Shown here piece after piece: positions 60,613 through 64,000 of a stretch of 64,000 bases of DNA; the first letter of the stretch is position 1, and each line of letters starts with the position of its first letter. The DNA is from Strigamia acuminata. Its lineage: Eukaryota; Arthropoda; Chilopoda; Geophilomorpha; Linotaeniidae. The position numbers were made by a program, and so were the translations under genes. The notes below the pieces were generated by a model, which worked only from the letters and a program-made list of their open reading frames with translations, was not told the DNA's origin and searched no databases. Where the stretch lies: contig OX442322.1 of the NCBI GenBank assembly GCA_949358305.1, forward strand, positions 6,076,001 to 6,140,000. Direction: 5' to 3'.

Positions 60613-61122
60613 TGTTACGTGGCTAAATGGGGATTGATTTAGTCCTACGTGACATGAATGTAATTAAGAATGACACAGGGTTTTATATGTAAAATGCCTG
60701 TTGGCTTTATTAATCAAAGTCGGACATTTACTAATGTAAATGTTCGGTCATCAGCTCTTATTACATTTGTTCATTTATTAAACCTAAAACACATAAATCA
60801 TTCATTCAAATCAAATAAATAACTAAATAAGGATGATGCTGTTGTCAATTCAATTCAATTCAATTCAGGAAACCTAGTCCTGCCTGACCGTCAACCGGCT
60901 GGCAGTAGTAGGTGAAGGTAAAAGTTTGAAAATCAAAAGAGATCTGAGCTCTCTGGCTTAATCAGCTCACTAAGTAAACTCCTATTCCCCCTATTAACTA
61001 AGTTGAACGGTCTGTGCATCTAATTAGGTGCACAGCGCCGTCTAGTGAGAATTCATTGCATTAAATGCCTTAACAGAGCGAGCAGAGCCAGCCGATACAC
61101 GGTACGGCTCTACCGCGTAACA
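60613..61122 (-). repeat. Gypsy-4 5' LTR
   Basis: 510 bp, + strand TGTTACGTGGC to CGCGTAACA, followed by the ATAT duplication. A nearly identical LTR is at 39126. Confidence 0.88.
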
Positions 61123-61146
61123 ATATATAATATCCACACTATTCCA

Positions 61147-62248
61147 ACACCGACATCCTCTACTCCGTCATCGCTTTAGCACAGTTCAACACATGCTACA
61201 ACCGAACCCATATCCGCGCTTTGATGCAGGTTTTGCAGTACGTGGCAAACACCGCAAAACTTTGCATCGAGTTATCCGGTTGCTCTTTAAGTCAACTGCT
61301 AGCATTTATCGACGCATCATGGGCGAGCGACCCGGAGACATCGGTAAGTTTCGGGGGTTACATCGTGTAGCAGAGGAGGAGGCGCAGAGCGGTCAATTAG
61401 GCCGCGTGGAAGCGTGAAACACGCACGAAAATCAAAGTGCGTGGCCGTAATGGCGAGCGTACGCGAATACCGCTAATGGCGGGCCAAAAACTAAGCTGCT
61501 GCACGCAAAACGTGCTTATATGCAGCAAAAAGATTACTGAACAATGTAAAAATAAACAAGATTTACTATAAAATAAAACAACTTACAAATAGAGACCATT
61601 TTGGTGTGGAAAACATGGTTATGCTTGCACAACCTGCAAGCAGCCATCTTGGAAAACAAGAAATGTACAATGACACCATCTGGTGTCAGGAATTATCAAC
61701 TTAATACATGTGAGCTGTAGGCAGCATTATACCCAATGATAAATAATTATATAAAGACAAAATAAATACAAAAAGCTGCTTACTGCAGACAAACACTAGG
61801 AAATATCCGTAATAAGTACGGAGGACTATTTGGCATTGAAAAACAACACATCGTTTATATCGGAAACGTTCCAATCGGCTGGTCTTGTCGAAAACAATCA
61901 ACAGTAGCATGCTCAACCATGGAAGCTGAATTTATCGCCCTGGTTAAGTGTGTGAAGGAGCTTTTCTGGATAGACAGCGTGTACACCGAATTCCCGATTC
62001 TCAATCGTTTATCTCGACCCATTGTGTATTCCGACGCTCTGGCTTCCATCCAATTCACGTCTAACGACATCGAAAACGCGAAAACAAAACACATTTGCGT
62101 GAAGTACCATTGGCTCAGAGAGTGGTATACGACGGGAGTCTTCGAACTTCGAAAAGTGGCCAGTGAAGTAAACATCACAGACATTTTTACTAAATGGCTA
62201 TCGTCAGAACGTTTGCGATCACTGACTTCGAAGATATTCCGAGCATAA
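61147..62248 (+). pseudogene. Copia-F, RNase H fragment related to Copia-E, split by a solo LTR
   Basis: 61159-61365 encodes ILYSVIALAQFNTCYNR, QVLQYVANTAKLCIEL and DASWASDPETS; 61854-62248 continues with YIGNVPIGWSCRKQS, STMEAEFIALVKCVKEL, PIVYSDALASIQF and SSERLRSLTSKIF and stops at TAA. Both match Copia-E at 58900-59531. The RT and everything upstream is missing. DASWAS is preceded by Ile where Copia-E has Thr. Confidence 0.85.
61366..61848 (-). repeat. Solo copia LTR inside Copia-F
   Basis: 483 bp, + strand TGTAGCAGAGGAGG to AAACAACA, with target duplication CATCG (61361-61365, 61849-61853). In - orientation it ends CCTCTGCTACA, the same initiator-tRNA-like end as the Copia-E LTR, so it belongs to a related family. 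Confidence 0.82.
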
Positions 62249-62404
62249 ACTTTATCGTGACATTCCTATTTTAGTTTCACCGACTTCGAGAATCATCGAG
62301 TTCTAGTGGGAATTTTTGGGCTTCCTTAGAGAAGAGTTCTTCAATCATAGTACCCGGCTCGGTGATTCGAAATTTTATTGTTTTCATTCTTCATTCTTCA
62401 TTCC
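62249..62404 (+). other. Copia-F 3' untranslated remnant
   Basis: About 150 bp matching the Copia-E 3' region (GTGACATTCCTATTTTAG, GTACCCGGCTCG) and ending in a CATTCTT repeat. Confidence 0.6.
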
Positions 62405-62972
62405 TGGGGTGACCTACGTCACTGCCACACACCGCCATACGGCCCCAAGATCACCCCCTGATTGGGCAAGGTGATCTAGCCCGGGGGAAGGAGGGAGCTG
62501 AGTGGTGTGGGGAAGAGTTGCAGAGAGAGAGAGTGCGGACACCGACCAGGACGGTCGTGTGTTGACAGAGTTCCAGAGTGTTGTAGTTGACGAGGGGACA
62601 AGACGTGTCCCGGCTGAGAGGACTCTGCACTCCTTTTTATTCACCACAGCGACGCTCAGTATCTGGGTTCACCACCCAATGCAGCCTCCATGAGTGGCCA
62701 CTGCGGGCTGTAGGTAAGTACAGCATGAATGTAATGTTGAACCGACCACGTCACCCATTGGGCTCGCACCCAGTGTGTGACGGGTCGGTTGCCGGTGCGG
62801 CATGCCTTCGTGGCACCCCTGCAACGGGTAACGGGATTCCCCATACCCCTAGACAACGCAATAAAGGCCAACCAACCAATATTGTGGGATTCCCCGTTAT
62901 TTACGTGAAGTATGCGTCCCTACCCAGTGTTATCAGTCCCCTGACTACACTGGCGAGACCATAACAGTCACA
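62405..62972 (+). repeat. Probable 5' LTR of a further gypsy-like element
   Basis: The right end (CAGTCACA) is followed after two bases by a primer-site-like sequence. The left end is put at TGGGGTGACC or TGACCTACG just after the Copia-F remnant. AATAAAGG lies near 62860. Only one copy is in the window, so this is a reasoned guess. Confidence 0.45.
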
Positions 62973-62974
62973 AT

Positions 62975-62999
62975 TGAGGGCCCTGTCCGAGATTTGAAC
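62975..62999 (+). other. Probable primer-binding site
   Basis: TGAGGGCCCTGTCCGAGA then TTTGAAC resembles the complement of tRNA-Pro 3' half with several differences, and also the Gypsy-1 site. The two-base spacer is the same as in the gypsy elements here. Confidence 0.45.
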
Positions 63000-64000
63000 T
63001 TGGATAATTTTTTTTTGTGTTTCCGCCATTTTGTTTTGCTTTGTGTGCCAAATTTTGGTTGCATTTTGTTTTACTTTATGCCCCAGTTTTTGTTGCTCTT
63101 TGCTTTGCTCTTTGGTGGGGGCTCAATTGTATTGTTTTTCTTTTGTTTTTGTTTTGGAATGTGGGTTAATTACCTTCTTTGAGGGGCTGAGGAATTTGAA
63201 GGGTGTTTTTGTCAGTCACCTTGGGTCGCGTGAGAGGCTTAGTGGTGGGGGCTGGGTACTTTTTCATTTGAAGGTCTCTTGGATTGTATTTTTCTCAGTG
63301 CTGGTATGTTTGGGGGCTCTGAAATTTATTTTCAGACGCACTGCAACCAACCAAAACATTTTGGTGTTCGTTTCTCTGGGTGGCAGGGGGGATTTGCTCT
63401 CCACCTTAGGCAGTCATAGCAACGCATGCCATTACGTCCATTCTTTTGTGTTTTTCTCCCCTCGCACTGACTTGACTTCACAGTGTCTTTGTCTTTGTTT
63501 TCACTTGCACTGTGTGTCTATTTTTAGGGTTGGGGTGAGAAACACTTGTTATTCTTCTGTCACACTCTTCTCTAAATTTGGGCTGGGTATTGTTCAGGTT
63601 TTTGAGGAGTGTTGTGCAATTTTATATTATTTTATGGTGTTTTTTCTTTTTTGCTGGTCTGGCTAAAATTTGATTGATTTGTTCTTTTTTTTCTGTTACA
63701 ACTAAGGACCACTTTATGATAACAATAGCCATCCAGCACATTAGCCTAAAGCCATTCCATTTTTTTTATTATTTTAAAGTGTATTTTTCTTGTGTGGTTG
63801 GTTTAACTTGAGTTTGACCTTGGTGTTTCCTTTAACCACTTTGGGATAATAATGGCCAACCAACACATGAGTTTTATGCCAATTTTTGTATTATTTTATA
63901 ATTTATTTTCTTGATACGACTGATTGGGGGAGAAACCATTTGTAGGTGCTCAGAATTTGTGGTCTGATGCGTTGGAGATGTACAGCTTCATCGTTTTAGG
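63000..64000 (+). other. T/G-rich non-coding sequence
   Basis: Strong T and G excess on the + strand (TTTTGTTTTGC, TTTGTTTTTG runs). A 211-residue open frame at 63031-63666 is Phe/Cys/Leu-rich composition only. Two degenerate ~85-bp copies (CCACTTTxxGATAA...TATTATTTTA...TTTTCTTG) lie near 63712 and 63836. It may be the leader of the element beginning at 62405. Confidence 0.45.

Larger units (their letters stand above)
39126..61122 (-). mobile_element. Gypsy-4, non-autonomous miniature LTR element containing Copia-E
   Basis: Own sequence is only 39126-39634 and 60231-61122 (~1.4 kb). Two 510-bp LTRs flank a 381-bp internal region without coding capacity. Target duplication ATAT at 39122-39125 and 61123-61126. 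Primer site and polypurine tract are present. This fits a TRIM-type element. The LTR end CACGTAACA and the primer site TGGTGGAGGTG resemble Gypsy-2, a possible source of its proteins. Confidence 0.85.

Noticed and set aside
63031-63666. 211-codon frame rich in Phe, Cys and Leu resembling a membrane protein
   Set aside because: The composition follows directly from T/G-rich DNA; no conserved motif or initiation context.

Overview
The window is a 64 kb stretch of animal, probably arthropod, nuclear DNA made almost entirely of nested LTR retrotransposons. I found no host gene. Three primer-binding sites (Copia-E, -B, -D) match the 3' end of metazoan initiator tRNA-Met and one (Gypsy-3) matches tRNA-Gln. 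The Ty3/gypsy polyproteins have animal-type RT, RNase H and GPY/F integrases. The host species cannot be fixed from the sequence. All element names are local labels.

Layout. 1-15838: Copia-A, a Ty1/copia relic on the + strand, split by the intact Gypsy-1 (1006-14509, - strand, 4-bp target duplication ACTT). 15921-25075: Gypsy-2 (+ strand, duplication ATAT), older, with a satellite-like block near its 3' end. 25076-26580: duplicated flanking DNA, a piece of the Gypsy-4 LTR and an unidentified repeat. 26581-33434: Copia-D (- strand, duplication CTACC), with LTRs that look identical and one open polyprotein. 33435-38090: more of the unidentified repeat, then relics Copia-B and Copia-C (- strand). 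38091-39125: a second copy of the Gypsy-2 flanks, in which Gypsy-2 is only a solo LTR. 39126-61122: a three-level nest. Gypsy-4, a non-autonomous miniature LTR element, contains Copia-E (39635-60225), which contains Gypsy-3 (43821-57147). 61147-62248: an RNase H fragment (Copia-F) with a solo LTR inside it. 62405-64000: a probable LTR plus primer site of another element, then T/G-rich non-coding DNA.

How the parts work. The three coding gypsy elements have gag and pol in overlapping frames. Each has a textbook -1 ribosomal frameshift heptamer (AAAAAAC or GGGAAAC) near the gag stop, and Gypsy-1 has two in tandem. Gypsy-1 and Gypsy-3 also carry a third reading frame between pol and the 3' LTR that is not envelope-like; the two products seem to share a domain I do not recognise. 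The most striking feature is in the copia elements: between integrase and reverse transcriptase, Copia-D and Copia-E encode what reads as a methyl-CpG-binding domain (MBD) with the DNA-contact residues in place. Copia-A has a degenerate version. This suggests a copia lineage that reads DNA methylation through its polyprotein.

Relative age by nesting and by LTR differences counted by eye: Copia-D, Gypsy-1 and Gypsy-3 are young; Copia-E is slightly older (two substitutions, two nonsense codons); Gypsy-2 is older still; Copia-A, -B, -C and -F are relics.
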